Shown here piece after piece: positions 23,558-33,100 of a DNA stretch of 40,222 bases (position 1 is the first letter of the stretch; the number at the start of each line of letters is the position of its first letter). The stretch covers positions 1-40,222 of the forward strand of contig JAICYZ010000008.1 of NCBI GenBank assembly GCA_025933935.1. Direction: 5' to 3'. The translations under genes and the position numbers were made by a program. Source of the stretch: Chitinophagaceae bacterium. Its GTDB lineage: Bacteria > Bacteroidota > Bacteroidia > Chitinophagales > Chitinophagaceae. Under the pieces are notes generated by a model. It was not told the DNA's origin. It was given only the letters and a program-made list of their open reading frames with translations, and did no database searches.

Positions 23558-23589
23558 AAAAGTTTTTGCTTTATTTTAAAATGAAAAAC

Positions 23590-24522
23590 TTAACTAAAAG
23601 TTTGTTGATTGCTGAGTAAATATAACACAGCCATCCTGATTGCTACACCATTTTCCACCTGTTGCAAAATAATCGATTGTTTCGAATCCGCGACATCGCT
23701 GTCTATTTCCACGCCCCTGTTAATGGGGCCCGGATGAAGAATCACAATCTCCTTATTTAAACTATCCAAAAGTTTTTTATTGACACCATACACAAGATTA
23801 TATTCTCTTAAAGAAGAAAATAAAACCTGGTTTTGACGTTCCAGTTGTATGCGAAGAATATTCGCGACATCACACCATTGCAAAGCTTTTTTGAGATTAT
23901 ATTCTACACGAATATCAAACGCTTCTTTTATGTATTTTGGAATTAATGTTGGCGGCCCCGCAACCATTACTTCTGCACCAGCTTTTTTTAGTAAATAAAT
24001 GTTACTAAGCGCCACTCTCGAATGCATAATATCTCCAACCAATACAATCTTCTTCCCTTCTAATTTCCCCAATTTTTCTTTTATGGAATATGCATCTAAT
24101 AAAGCTTGCGTAGGATGTTCATTAATTCCATCACCGGCGTTAATAATGGCGGCAGGAATATGCTTTGCGAGGAAATGCGGAGCGCCGCTGGCACTGTGCC
24201 GCATTACCACCATATCCACTTTCATGGAAAGAATATTATTTACAGTATCCAGTAAAGTCTCTCCTTTTGAAACTGATGAGCCGGAAGCGGAAAAATTAAG
24301 CGTATCGGCGCTCAGCCTTTTTTCTGCTACTTCAAAGGAAATGCGCGTCCGCGTAGAGTTTTCATAAAATAAATTGACAATGGTTATATCCCGCAAAGAA
24401 GGAACTTTTTTTATCGGCCTTTGTAATACTTCTTTAAATTGAGTGGCAGTGGAAAGAATTAATTCGATGTCTGAAAGTTGTAAATCTTTAATGCCGAGAA
24501 GATGTTTGGTGGATAGTTGCAT
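23590..24522 (-). CDS. pyrB: Aspartate carbamoyltransferase, catalytic chain
   Basis: Condenses carbamoyl phosphate with aspartate to give carbamoyl aspartate, the committed step of pyrimidine synthesis. The 310-residue protein has the carbamoyl-phosphate loop S56-T-R-T-R60 in YENSTRTRISFEVAE. SASGSSVSKGETLLDTVNN is the second active-site loop, reaching in from the neighbouring subunit. MRHSASGAPH, the HPTQALLDAYSI motif and HPGPINRGVEID complete the signature. No pyrI regulatory gene is adjacent. A perfect TAnnTTTG box ends only seven bases before the ATG, implying an almost leaderless mRNA. Confidence 0.96.
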   Translation of the reverse strand: MQLSTKHLLGIKDLQLSDIELILSTATQFKEVLQRPIKKVPSLRDITIVNLFYENSTRTRISFEVAEKRLSADTLNFSASGSSVSKGETLLDTVNNILSMKVDMVVMRHSASGAPHFLAKHIPAAIINAGDGINEHPTQALLDAYSIKEKLGKLEGKKIVLVGDIMHSRVALSNIYLLKKAGAEVMVAGPPTLIPKYIKEAFDIRVEYNLKKALQWCDVANILRIQLERQNQVLFSSLREYNLVYGVNKKLLDSLNKEIVILHPGPINRGVEIDSDVADSKQSIILQQVENGVAIRMAVLYLLSNQQTFS

Positions 24523-24529
24523 TAAAGGT

Positions 24530-24537
24530 CAAAGCTA
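24530..24537 (-). promoter_or_regulatory. -7 element just upstream of pyrB
   Basis: TAGCTTTG on the reverse strand, a perfect TAnnTTTG, with seven bases before the ATG. No convincing -33 TTTG box. The predicted leader is about four bases. Confidence 0.45.
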
Positions 24538-24635
24538 ATGGAAAAAATGGAAAATGAATTCGCGCGGAAATAATTTTTTTGTTGGTAAATAGAATTAAAT
24601 GGAATCAATATTAAGGTGATCTCAGTTCTAACCTA

Positions 24636-25859
24636 CTAAGGATACAATAAATATTTAGCGCGCATCTTTTTATATTCACTCAATCCCGGTTCCCAGCTTT
24701 TGCGAATCTCTTCTTCACTTGTTCCGGCGATGATCTGTTTTTTGAAAAGGTCTGTTCCGGCAAGGCCATCGATACTTCCCATCTGTTTACTTTGAGAGCG
24801 ATCGAAAAATTTCTCCTTCTGCGGATAAGCCTTATAAAGATCCATCATCCACTTTATATTAATCTTGCCTTTTTTGCGGAAGGGAGTCATGTCATATTTT
24901 CTCAGATCCAGGCCATAACAAACTTCATCCTGGTGCAAAGGCGTTTCCGACATTCCCTGCAAGCTAACCGGTGTAAAAGAAAAAGAATAAACGCCTTTTA
25001 AAGCAGGACTGCCTAACACAGTAAATGGAATATGAGTACCGCGCCCCTGGCTGATAATCGTTCCTTCAAACAAACACAAAGAAGGATAGAGGATAACTGC
25101 TTGTTGCGAATTAAGATTTGGCGAAGGATGTACGGGCAAAGTATAATCCATATTGTGTGCATAATTTTTCACCGGAATAACTTCTATCTTACATTTTAAT
25201 TTGCCAGGGAGCCATCCTTCGCCATTGATCATTTGTGCAAATTCACCGATGGTCATACCATGCGTAATCGGTATAGGAAATTTACCGATCCCGGATTTGA
25301 ATTTCATATCCAATACCGGTCCGTCAACAAAACCATTCGGATCAGGGCGATCAAGGATCAATAATTCTTTTCCGTTTTCTGCACAAGATTCCATTACTTC
25401 AGAGAGTACATTTATGTTTGTATAAAAACGGCACCCCACATCTTGGATGTCATAAATCATGATGTCAATCGAAGCCATATCTTCTTTTGAAGGCTTTCTT
25501 TTTTTCCCATATAAAGAAACGACGGGAATGCCGGTTCCCGGGTCGATTTCATCAGCCACTGCAGCGCCATTACTGGCATTTCCACGAAATCCATGCTCAG
25601 GCCCAAAGATGGTTTGTATATGAATTCCAAGTTTGAGCAAACTATCCACACTCGATTTATTTCCAATAATGGAACTTTGATTTACAACCATTCCAACTCT
25701 CTTCCGTTTCAAGTAGGGCAGATATTTTTCTACCTGGTCTGCACCCGTTACGATCGGCTTTTTACCAAATTCGGAATGATCTGAGTTCTCCTTTTTTATT
25801 AATCCCAGAAAAGGAATTGAAATAAATAGAATGGCAATAGTGATAAAACGTAGTTTCAT
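24636..25859 (-). CDS. Exported NamZ-like exo-beta-N-acetylmuramidase (DUF1343)
   Basis: A 407-residue exported protein of the DUF1343 family, whose characterised member NamZ removes terminal MurNAc from peptidoglycan fragments. The ATG at 25859 gives a good signal peptide (MKLRFITIAILFISIPFLGL); the upstream start at 25898 would bury it behind 13 polar residues. Family motifs are RVGMVVNQSSIIGN, TIFGPEHGFRGNASNGA, IDIMIYDIQDVGCRFYTNI, LLILDRPDPNGFVDGPVL and FPIPITHGMTIGEFAQM. It is probably periplasmic and takes part in cell-wall recycling or turnover. It appears monocistronic. Confidence 0.9.
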   Translation of the reverse strand: MKLRFITIAILFISIPFLGLIKKENSDHSEFGKKPIVTGADQVEKYLPYLKRKRVGMVVNQSSIIGNKSSVDSLLKLGIHIQTIFGPEHGFRGNASNGAAVADEIDPGTGIPVVSLYGKKRKPSKEDMASIDIMIYDIQDVGCRFYTNINVLSEVMESCAENGKELLILDRPDPNGFVDGPVLDMKFKSGIGKFPIPITHGMTIGEFAQMINGEGWLPGKLKCKIEVIPVKNYAHNMDYTLPVHPSPNLNSQQAVILYPSLCLFEGTIISQGRGTHIPFTVLGSPALKGVYSFSFTPVSLQGMSETPLHQDEVCYGLDLRKYDMTPFRKKGKINIKWMMDLYKAYPQKEKFFDRSQSKQMGSIDGLAGTDLFKKQIIAGTSEEEIRKSWEPGLSEYKKMRAKYLLYP

Positions 25860-25969
25860 AATTGAATAATAATTGGTGACGAATATATGACAGACCAACG
25901 GTTATTCCTTATTTATGCAAAACATAATCCTTTGCCTTTACTTTGTTTATATGCATGATTGTCTTGATA

Positions 25970-26001
25970 ATTGAACCTTGAAGTAAAGTGTGTTAACTTT
26001 G
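25970..26001 (+). promoter_or_regulatory. Promoter of the ALDH gene
   Basis: ATTG (25970-25973), 20 bases, TAACTTTG (25994-26001): a textbook Bacteroidota -33/-7 pair. The predicted leader is about 33 bases. Confidence 0.65.
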
Positions 26002-26037
26002 AAGATTCTCACTTGCAATTCAACTTAAAAATATAAA

Positions 26038-27564
26038 ATGCAAACTTTTTTAAAAGAATTAAAAATTTCTGAATTAAATAAAGGTGTTTCTACCGGAACA
26101 AAATGGATTTCTGCCTCTGGCGAAAAAATAAAATCCTCCTCTCCTGTTGATGGAAAACTTATTGCAACGGTAAATGCCTGCGATAAGAGAAGTTTTGATT
26201 ATGTAGTAGAAACGGCACAAAATGCGTTTCTGCAGTGGCGCGCATGGCCTGCACCTAAACGCGGAGAAATTATCCGTCAGATAGGAAATGAACTAAGAAA
26301 AAATAAAGCCACACTTGGAAAGTTGGTGAGTTATGAAATGGGCAAAAGCCTGCAGGAAGGAATGGGAGAAGTTCAGGAAATGATTGACATTTCTGATTTG
26401 GCTCTCGGACTTTCCCGGCAACTTTATGGACTAACCATGCACAGCGAACGGCACGGCCACAGAATGTATGAACAATATCATCCGTTAGGAATCGTAGGAA
26501 TTATTTCTGCGTTCAATTTTCCGGTAGCTGTTTGGAGCTGGAACAGTTTGATAGCAATGGTTTGTGGTGATGTTTGCATATGGAAACCATCAGAGAAAAC
26601 ACCGCTTTGTGGCATCGCCTGCCAGAATATTATCTCAAAAGTTTTTAAAGAAAATGACGTTCCGGAAGGCGTTTGTAATTTAGTTACAGGCGGTCGTGAA
26701 ATTGGCCAATGGATTTGCAATGAACCAAACATTGAACTGGTTTCTGCAACCGGATCTACACAAATGGGAAAAGCGGTAAGCGCGGCAGTCGGCGCAAGAC
26801 TCGGAAAAAGTTTGCTGGAGCTTGGTGGAAATAATGCCATCATTATCTCAAAAGACGCAGATTTGAATATCGCTTTGGTTGGATGTATGTTTGGTGCTGT
26901 AGGCACTGCAGGACAACGTTGTACTACCACTCGCCGCTTAATTATTCATGAAGATATTTATGATTCTTTCAAAAAGAAACTGGTAAATGCATATAAACAA
27001 TTAAAAATCGGAGATCCTTTAAAAGAAGAAAATCATGTAGGACCATTGATTGACCAGGACGCGGTAACGGCTTATTTAAATGCCATTGAACAAATAAAAA
27101 AACAAGGTGGAAAAATGGCCTTGCCTGGTGGAACACTCTCGGGCAAAGGATTTGAAAGTGGATGTTATGTAAAACCTTGTATCGCTGAAGTAAGCAATGA
27201 TATGGAAATTGTACAGCATGAAACTTTTGCTCCTATTTTGTACTTGATAAAATATAAAACACTTCAGGAAGCGATCGCCCTGCAGAACGCCGTACCACAA
27301 GGTTTATCAAGTGCGATCTTTACATTAAATCTTCGCGAAGCCGAAACCTTTCTTTCAAATGCCGGTAGTGATTGTGGAATAGCGAATGTAAATATCGGAA
27401 CTTCCGGAGCGGAGATTGGAGGCGCTTTTGGTGGGGAAAAGGAAACCGGAGGAGGAAGAGAAAGCGGCAGTGATGCCTGGAAAGTTTATATGCGTCGGCA
27501 AACAAATACGATCAATTATTCTGATACACTTCCCTTGGCACAGGGAATAAAATTTACGGTATGA
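26038..27564 (+). CDS. ALDH7-type aldehyde dehydrogenase (probable aminoadipate-semialdehyde dehydrogenase)
   Basis: NAD(P)-dependent oxidation of an aldehyde to an acid. The 508-residue protein carries the general base E261 (LLELGGNNAII) and the nucleophile C295 (TAGQRCTTTRRL). The text ELGGNNAII and AVGTAGQRCTTTRRLIIHE, together with SATGSTQMGK, places it in the ALDH7 (antiquitin) group. The usual substrate there is alpha-aminoadipate semialdehyde / piperideine-6-carboxylate in lysine breakdown. No signal peptide. It is monocistronic with a strong promoter. The lysine role is family inference; no other lysine-catabolic gene is nearby. Confidence 0.92.
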   Translation: MQTFLKELKISELNKGVSTGTKWISASGEKIKSSSPVDGKLIATVNACDKRSFDYVVETAQNAFLQWRAWPAPKRGEIIRQIGNELRKNKATLGKLVSYEMGKSLQEGMGEVQEMIDISDLALGLSRQLYGLTMHSERHGHRMYEQYHPLGIVGIISAFNFPVAVWSWNSLIAMVCGDVCIWKPSEKTPLCGIACQNIISKVFKENDVPEGVCNLVTGGREIGQWICNEPNIELVSATGSTQMGKAVSAAVGARLGKSLLELGGNNAIIISKDADLNIALVGCMFGAVGTAGQRCTTTRRLIIHEDIYDSFKKKLVNAYKQLKIGDPLKEENHVGPLIDQDAVTAYLNAIEQIKKQGGKMALPGGTLSGKGFESGCYVKPCIAEVSNDMEIVQHETFAPILYLIKYKTLQEAIALQNAVPQGLSSAIFTLNLREAETFLSNAGSDCGIANVNIGTSGAEIGGAFGGEKETGGGRESGSDAWKVYMRRQTNTINYSDTLPLAQGIKFTV

Positions 27565-27664
27565 TGAAATGAAAACGTGGTATTCATTTGTTTGCTGAAA
27601 ACATTTTTGAGCTTCGTTTCTTTTTGTTAACGCATAATTCTTATTTTTACAGCACTGCATTTGT

Positions 27665-27738
27665 CGGGATGTAGCGCAGCCCGGTAGCGCGTTTCGTTCG
27701 GGACGAAGAGGCCGCTGGTTCGAATCCAGTCATCCCGA
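27665..27738 (+). tRNA. tRNA-Pro (anticodon CGG)
   Basis: Full cloverleaf: acceptor CGGGATG/CATCCCG (27665-27671, 27731-27737), D arm GCGC/GCGC, anticodon stem TTTCG/CGAAG around loop TTCGGGA (CGG at 27699-27701), T arm GCTGG/CCAGT around TTCGAAT, discriminator A at 27738. The C1-G72 pair and A73 agree with a bacterial proline tRNA. CCA is not encoded, so it must be added by nucleotidyltransferase. A T-rich run follows directly. Confidence 0.95.
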
Positions 27739-27812
27739 CTTTTTATCTTTTCCAAATTTTATTAAAAATACAATTCCGGGTATTTGTTTGTTTACTGTAA
27801 TTCTTGAAAAAC

Positions 27813-28901
27813 TCATCCCCACCAGAATGCAGTGGCAATAATAATATAAATGGCAATCAATGCTGCACCTTCCAGCCAGTTGGATTCGCCATCAAAAGAT
27901 ATAAATGCCGCCAGCACAATCGCCAGAAACATGGCCGCCAAAAGCATCGGAGAAAATACCAGTGTAAACGAAGCCAGTCCAAATACCTGGCTGATGATCA
28001 CTAATAATGGAGCGAGCACCAGCGCTATTTGTAATGGGCTGTTGATGATCACGGAAAATGCATATTCAGACCGTCCTTTTGCGGCAAGCTGTATTCCCAC
28101 TACATTCTCAATCGCATTTCCGGCAATAGCAACAATTACAAGACCAGCAAATTCATCCGAAATGTGCATTGATTTCATAGACGGTTCCAGGGCAGTTACA
28201 AACCAATCAGAAACAAAAGCGGCTGCAGTACTCGCTATTGTCAACAATGCGACTGCAAGCCAAAGCGGCCATCGCGGTTTCTCTTCGTCATCAACATCAT
28301 TTGCAACGCCTGTTTTACCGCGCTTCAGTGAAGCGGGGAGATATAATAAAAATAAAACCAGCAAAACGATCGCTACAATTAAAGAAAATGTTTCTTCATG
28401 TGGCGCTGCAGCCGAATGTATCCAATGAGCTAAAGAAGGAATTGCCATAGCCATTACCGATAACAGCATCAACGTGACGATTGTGCGTGCACGTGATGAA
28501 CCTAATTTTTGAGTTCCATGTCGCAATCCACCTACAAAAAAAGAAAGCCCGAGTACCAGTAAAAGATTGGACAAAATAGAACCAACGAGGGCGGCTTTTA
28601 CTACAGTGGTCAAGCCGGCTCTCAATGCAAAAATAGAGATAAATAATTCAGGAAGGTTTCCCAATGCAGATTGCAACACGCCTGTCGCGCCAGGGCCAAA
28701 CCGATCGCCCAATTGTTCCACGCTGCGGCCTACAAGTGCTGCCAGTAAAGCAACAGCAGCAGCAGAAGTGAGGAACGCAAGAACCGGGTTTAATTTAAGA
28801 TAATAGAAAATTGCCGCACAAATAACTGCAGCTGCACCGCCGATAAGAATGATCAAATCTGACTTGACGAAAACTTTCTCCCGCGTAGTTGTTCTTTCCA
28901 T
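27813..28901 (-). CDS. Calcium/proton antiporter (CaCA superfamily, CAX type)
   Basis: Inner-membrane cation exchanger of 362 residues that likely pumps Ca2+ out against H+. About 11 transmembrane helices in two inverted halves can be traced. The two alpha repeats are clear: QSALGNLPELFISIFALRAG in the first half and VIAIAGNAIENVVGIQLAAK in the second, each with the conserved Gly-Asn-x-x-Glu core. An acidic loop between the halves (VANDVDDEEKPRW) is also typical. The N-terminus is a short basic segment. It lies alone, convergent with the tRNA gene, so nothing nearby hints at regulation. Confidence 0.9.
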   Translation of the reverse strand: MERTTTREKVFVKSDLIILIGGAAAVICAAIFYYLKLNPVLAFLTSAAAVALLAALVGRSVEQLGDRFGPGATGVLQSALGNLPELFISIFALRAGLTTVVKAALVGSILSNLLLVLGLSFFVGGLRHGTQKLGSSRARTIVTLMLLSVMAMAIPSLAHWIHSAAAPHEETFSLIVAIVLLVLFLLYLPASLKRGKTGVANDVDDEEKPRWPLWLAVALLTIASTAAAFVSDWFVTALEPSMKSMHISDEFAGLVIVAIAGNAIENVVGIQLAAKGRSEYAFSVIINSPLQIALVLAPLLVIISQVFGLASFTLVFSPMLLAAMFLAIVLAAFISFDGESNWLEGAALIAIYIIIATAFWWG

Positions 28902-29059
28902 TTTCTTACAATTGTTACGACAAAGTAAATAAAAATGGCGAATAGTGAACCGGTGATCGTTGATTCAGTTTGCCGAATTGATAATTTACAACTGATCAAC
29001 GGCGGCAAAAGCGGCATGGTATTTATAGTAATAATTTTTTAAACCTTAAATAACCCGGT

Positions 29060-29299
29060 ATGAAAAAGTATTTTATCCTTATTGTTTTATTTTCTGCTAC
29101 GCTTTTTGCGTGCAACAATAATAAAAAAAGCGAATCGAAAGATTCAGAAACTTATAGAACCGTGCCCGTTCCAAATGTAAACGGAAATATTCCTGACACA
29201 AATAATTCGATTGATCTGAGTACCAAAAAAACAGATTCATCCCATATCAAAATAGATTCTTCACATGTGAAAACAGACTCTTTACAAAAAGGAAAATAA
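29060..29299 (+). CDS. Small lipoprotein of unknown function
   Basis: A 79-residue lipoprotein. MKKYFILIVLFSATLFAC is a signal peptide with a lipobox (LFAC, lipidated Cys18). The rest is hydrophilic and probably unstructured, ending in a short repeat of the type (T)DSSH(I/V)K(I/T)DS. Low complexity precludes any family assignment. It may be a spacer or surface lipoprotein. No operon partner. Confidence 0.65.
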   Translation: MKKYFILIVLFSATLFACNNNKKSESKDSETYRTVPVPNVNGNIPDTNNSIDLSTKKTDSSHIKIDSSHVKTDSLQKGK

Positions 29300-29463
29300 G
29301 AATCAGTGGTATTTATTGTTGTGCTGCAATTTGTGCGGAGAAATTAACCTGGTGACATAGAAAAATTAAAAAAATTACTTCTTTTGGTTTCTACAAATTT
29401 TCCCAATCTTTTTGGTAAGCTTCATACATTTTTCACGATTTGCAACCGTACAAAGCATTTTCT

Positions 29464-29898
29464 TTATTTAGCCAGATAATCACCCACCTCATCTATTTCG
29501 TCGTAATTTCCAATGCCCTTTGGATTAAAACCATACTGATTTTTACCTGGAACGCTGTCGGTACACAGAAGAACCAAAATCCATATGGAACCTACTAGTG
29601 GAATAAGCGTGATTAAAACAAACCAGCCACTTTTTCCTACATCATGAAGGCGCCTTACCAATATAGCAAGGCTTGGCAACAAAACAAATAAGGCATATAT
29701 GATATAAACATATCCATAAAATAAATTTATAGGCCCGGCCGTTGTTTGGATGGTAAAACTGGTTCCAAATGCTTTGTCGAGCATCATTGCGACAATTGCA
29801 AAAATGAGATTGAATAAGGCAAAATACCAGTATTCGCTTCTTCTGGCTCTTCCCGAAAAAATTGCGTAATTCTTTAAAGCATTGAGATAGTAATTCAT
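29464..29898 (-). CDS. DUF805 family membrane protein
   Basis: A 144-residue inner-membrane protein. The N-terminus MNYYLNALKNYAIFSGRARR with SEYWYFALFN is the hallmark of DUF805. Four hydrophobic segments follow (about residues 24-42, 60-80, 95-112), with the conserved ILVRRLHDVGKSGWFVLI motif between helices two and three or so. The family is widespread and of unknown function. The C-terminal tail (GIGNYDEIDEVGDYLAK) is acidic. Monocistronic. Confidence 0.9.
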   Translation of the reverse strand: MNYYLNALKNYAIFSGRARRSEYWYFALFNLIFAIVAMMLDKAFGTSFTIQTTAGPINLFYGYVYIIYALFVLLPSLAILVRRLHDVGKSGWFVLITLIPLVGSIWILVLLCTDSVPGKNQYGFNPKGIGNYDEIDEVGDYLAK

Positions 29899-30059
29899 TT
29901 TAGTTTGGTTTTAATTTTGGTAAATAAATAGGGGCTAAAAATATAGTAGCTTCTTGAATATTAAAAGTAAAAACGAAAATATTTTTATAAACTCACAGCA
30001 ATCAAACAAATAACATCATTTCTTTTTTCATTTTCCCGCAATATTATTTTCAAAAAAAA

Positions 30060-30083
30060 CCTGCAGGAAAAAATTCCTGCAGG
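30060..30083 (-). terminator. Strong terminator of the efflux operon
   Basis: Perfect 10-base stem CCTGCAGGAA/TTCCTGCAGG with an AAAA loop (TTTT on the transcript strand). On the reverse strand it is followed by eight T residues. It ends 24 bases after the stop of the RND permease gene. Confidence 0.92.
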
Positions 30084-30107
30084 CCATATCTAAACTAAAC
30101 ATCAACA

Positions 30108-33100
30108 TCAAAACCAACTACCAATCCATCTCATTCCTACTTTATTTCCCAAAATCCTTTTTCTTCTTCTCACTTTTGCATTATGGATAAACATAGTTAC
30201 AAACATCAACGGAATAAACAACAAGGTCAATGGCGGAATACCCATGATTGAGATCCATCTTCCTCCAAACTGCCTTCTCATAGGCCGTTTCAGCCTTTCT
30301 GCAATCAAATACATGCTCGGCACCATGATAAGCGTCATAAAGAATGCGAACGCCAAACCGAAGATGATCGTCCACGCAAGCGGCTTCCAGAATACCGCGC
30401 TATCACCGCCGAAGAAGATATGCGGATTCAAATCCGTGAACATTGTTACGAAATTAATATTGAAACCGATCGCTAAAGGAAGCAATGCGAAGATGGCTGC
30501 AAGCGCGGTAAGCAATACCGGGATAATTCTGATCTTTCCAGCCTGGATCACTGCTTCTCTTGTCTTCATTCCACGAGCCCTTAGTTCATCAGCAAAATCA
30601 ATTACCAATATCGCATTCTTCACCACAATTCCCGCCAATCCTACAATTCCTATTCCCGTCATTACTACCGATATTCCCATTCCTGTAATCGAGAATCCAA
30701 GGATGACACCAATGACACTGAATAGAATTTCTGTAAGAATAATCACTGGTTTACTGATGGAATTAAACTGAAGCACCAGTATAAATAAGATCAGCATTAA
30801 CGCTACCATCAACGCTTTTCCAAGGAATGCACCGGTTTCCGCCTGCTGTTCTCCTTCACCGGTTTGTTTGATCGTAACATTCGTACTTTTTTTATTAAAG
30901 TTGCTGATCGCTGTCGCAATGTTCTGATTCACTTCTGTTGGCGTATATCCAGATAGGACATTGGAGAAAATAGTAATCACACGCTTTACATTTTTTCTTT
31001 TGATACTTCCATAAGTGCTCGTGTAATCGACGTCTACCAACGAACTGATTGGAATCGATTTCACCTGTCCCCCACTCGCCATATCACGGAAAACAATGTT
31101 CATATTCAACAGATCTGACAGATTTTTTCTTTGCAATTCATTATTGCGCAACTGGATCTTATATTCATCTTCGCCACTTTTTATTTTCGACACTTCCAGT
31201 CCGAATAACGCCGTTCTGATCTGTTGTCCGATTTGCGCAGTCGATACCCCTTCGATCATTGCGCGCTGCCGGTTTATGGATAACGTAATCTCAGGGTTGG
31301 TCAGATCGACGTCGAGTTTTAATTCTTCCACTCCAGGAATTTGCAAACTGTCCAGGTACGTTTTCAATTCTGTTGCCGTGGAAGTCAGCACGTCGAAATC
31401 TTCACTCGCTACTTCAATATTAATGGGAGGTTCGGTAGGTGGACCGTTTTGTTCCTGGGCCACAGAAATTTGTGCGCCCGGAATTCCTTTGATCGCCTGC
31501 CGGATAGAATCAAGATAAGGTTCTGTAGAAACGCCATTCCTTTTTTCATATTCAACAAAGGAAACCTGTACCCTGCCGAGATTTGGTTGTGTACTCCGGT
31601 CACCACTCGAAGGATCCGATGCGCCAACGGCAACATTTGAAATGACACTTTCCACAATCGGGTTTGGTTTTCCGGATCGGCCATCCAACACGCGGGTTAC
31701 TTTGTGTTCAATATCTTTTGTGATCGAATCGGTATAATCTACACTACTTCCAACAGGTAACTTCAGATAAACGTAAATAAAATTCGGATCACCTTTCGGG
31801 AAGAAAACCACCGGCACATTTCTTATTTTAAAAAGTATGAGAGAAAAAATCAGTAACACAAATGTGCCTACCAGGAGCCAAACCGGTCTCCATCCTGCTA
31901 CTGCCCAGCGCAATAATTTTTCATAATTACGCATGATGGCAGGCAATACGTTATTTTGGAACTTATGAATCCAGCTATCAAAAAGGTATGTATTTAAAAC
32001 AACAATTATGGCAAAGAAAATCATCAGGTTTCCCAGGAAAGGCACATGCACCAGGTCAAAGAAAATACCTGCAACCAATGGAATTAAAAATGCCTTGCTT
32101 TTGAAAATCGCAGATTTTCTTTTTACACCGTGCTCTTCCGGATGATTCATGAAATCTACCGCAAATACCGGGTTCATAATAAAAGCGACTATCAACGATG
32201 CGGTTAGTGTGAAGATCAGCATTGTAGGCAAATAGATCATGAACTTTCCGATAATTCCCGGCCAGAAAAGCAACGGAACAAATGGCGCTAATGTAGTAAG
32301 CGTACCCGAAAGCACCGGAATAAAAATCTCCCCCGCAGCCATTTTTGCAGATTCGAAAATCGAAAGTTTTCCTTTGTTTTCCATGAAAATACGATGCGTA
32401 TTTTCTATTACCACAATGGCATCATCCACAATAATACCGAGGCCAAAAAGCAGTGCAAAAAGCACAATGAAGTTCAGGGTTACATTTCCACCAACGATCA
32501 AATCTGCCGCAGGCAAAAACAGGAAGGCGACAAACATACTAAGCGGCACAGAAAGCGCTACAAAGAACGCGTTGGTAACGCCCATAAAAAACATCAAAAT
32601 CAAAAGAACCAGGACAAATCCTATAACGATTGAATTTACCAGGTCGTTGAAAGATGTGCGTGTGGAACGGCTTTGATCGCCGGTGATCACCACATTCAAA
32701 TTTGATGGCAAAATGGTGGACTTCATTTCCTCCACTGATTTCTTTACATCATCGGAAGTCTGAATTAAATTTTCACCGGCTCTTTTTATTATGTTGAGTG
32801 TAACTACATTTTTTCCATTGAGACGTGCATAGCTTTCGCTTGTCTTCACCGTATCTTTTATCGTTGCAATGTCTTTCAGATAAATCGGCATGCCGGATGT
32901 ATTGCGAACGATAATTTGTGAAATATCGAAGGCGTTTTTAAACTGTCCGCGTATTTGTAAAGTCCGCTTCATATTTCCTACGTCTAAAAGGCCTCCGGAA
33001 ATATCCACGTTTTCACCTTTCACCGCATTGGCAATATCATTGAATGTAACGCCGGCGCTTTGCATTTTATAATTGTCCACATTGATCTGAAATTCCCTTT

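Noticed and set aside
30244-30771. 175-residue forward open frame inside the RND permease gene
   Set aside because: Shadow of the real gene; no recognisable domain and no promoter.
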